Shown one piece after another: positions 5,483-5,572 of a stretch of DNA of 5,572 nucleotides. Under the pieces are notes generated by a model that worked only from the letters and a program-made list of their open reading frames with translations, had not been told where the DNA came from and searched no databases. The stretch's first letter is position 1; each line of letters starts with the position of its first letter. A program made the translations under genes and the position numbers. Source of the stretch: an uncultured Paracoccaceae bacterium (GTDB taxonomy: Bacteria > Pseudomonadota > Alphaproteobacteria > Rhodobacterales > Rhodobacteraceae); contig CALESR010000181.1 in NCBI GenBank assembly GCA_937907485.1, positions 1-5,572 on the forward strand, written 5' to 3'.

Positions 5483-5572
5483 GCTTTGTTGATGCCCATC
5501 GACTACATTACGCGAGAAGTTACCTCACAGAGATGATGCAATGGCCTCGGTCGCAGCGAAAGTGATGTCGAC
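5483..5572. other. Unassigned right edge of the window
   Basis: No identifiable gene. An ATG at 5541 opens a plus frame (M-A-S-V-A-A-K-V-M-S) that runs off the window with only a weak AGAG upstream, too short to judge. On the minus strand two frames enter from the right edge and stop within about 20 codons, so the tail of a minus-strand gene is also possible. Confidence 0.3.

Noticed and set aside
1..5572. CRISPR array
   Set aside because: No regularly spaced repeats of CRISPR length anywhere in the window.

Overview
The window looks like a chromosomal segment of an alphaproteobacterium, most likely a Rhodobacterales-type organism. This rests on its GC-rich coding style, the family mix and the types of mobile remnant; no marker gene is present to prove it. 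It falls into a metabolic left part (about 1-4101) and a scarred accessory right part (about 4102-5572).

Left part. A MetX-like alpha/beta-hydrolase (40-1080, +, possibly starting left of the window) converges on an Lrp/AsnC-family regulator gene (1151-1609, -). A 131-bp divergent control region with the perfect inverted repeat GTCAATTTGAC separates the regulator from a large thiamine-diphosphate enzyme (1741-4101, +). That enzyme is a homodimeric pyruvate dehydrogenase E1 (AceE)-like 2-oxoacid dehydrogenase. A divergent Lrp-type regulator beside an AceE-like E1 recalls the mdeR/mdeAB arrangement of Pseudomonas putida, where MdeB is linked to 2-oxobutyrate formed from methionine. No methionine gamma-lyase (mdeA), E2 or E3 gene is visible here. 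The expected logic is that the regulator senses an amino acid and controls the E1, which decarboxylates the derived 2-oxoacid.

Right part. Six bases after the E1 stop begins the outer end of an IS3-family insertion sequence, of which only the last ~45 codons of the transposase remain. About 370 bp without a credible gene follow. This gap holds a dense cluster of inverted repeats, including a perfect 20-bp palindrome nested inside longer pairings, and then a more AT-rich stretch. Next comes an AbiEi-family antitoxin gene (4627-5448, +) with a likely operator over its promoter and ribosome-binding region. The start of its translationally coupled AbiEii toxin partner is recognisable (GGAG, then GTG overlapping the antitoxin stop), but that frame hits a stop after five codons. 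The antitoxin therefore appears orphaned at a deletion or insertion junction. The last ~115 bp hold a weak terminator-like hairpin and no identifiable gene.

The observations most worth a second look are the decapitated abiE toxin, the palindrome-rich element between the IS remnant and abiEi, and the mdeB-like locus without mdeA.
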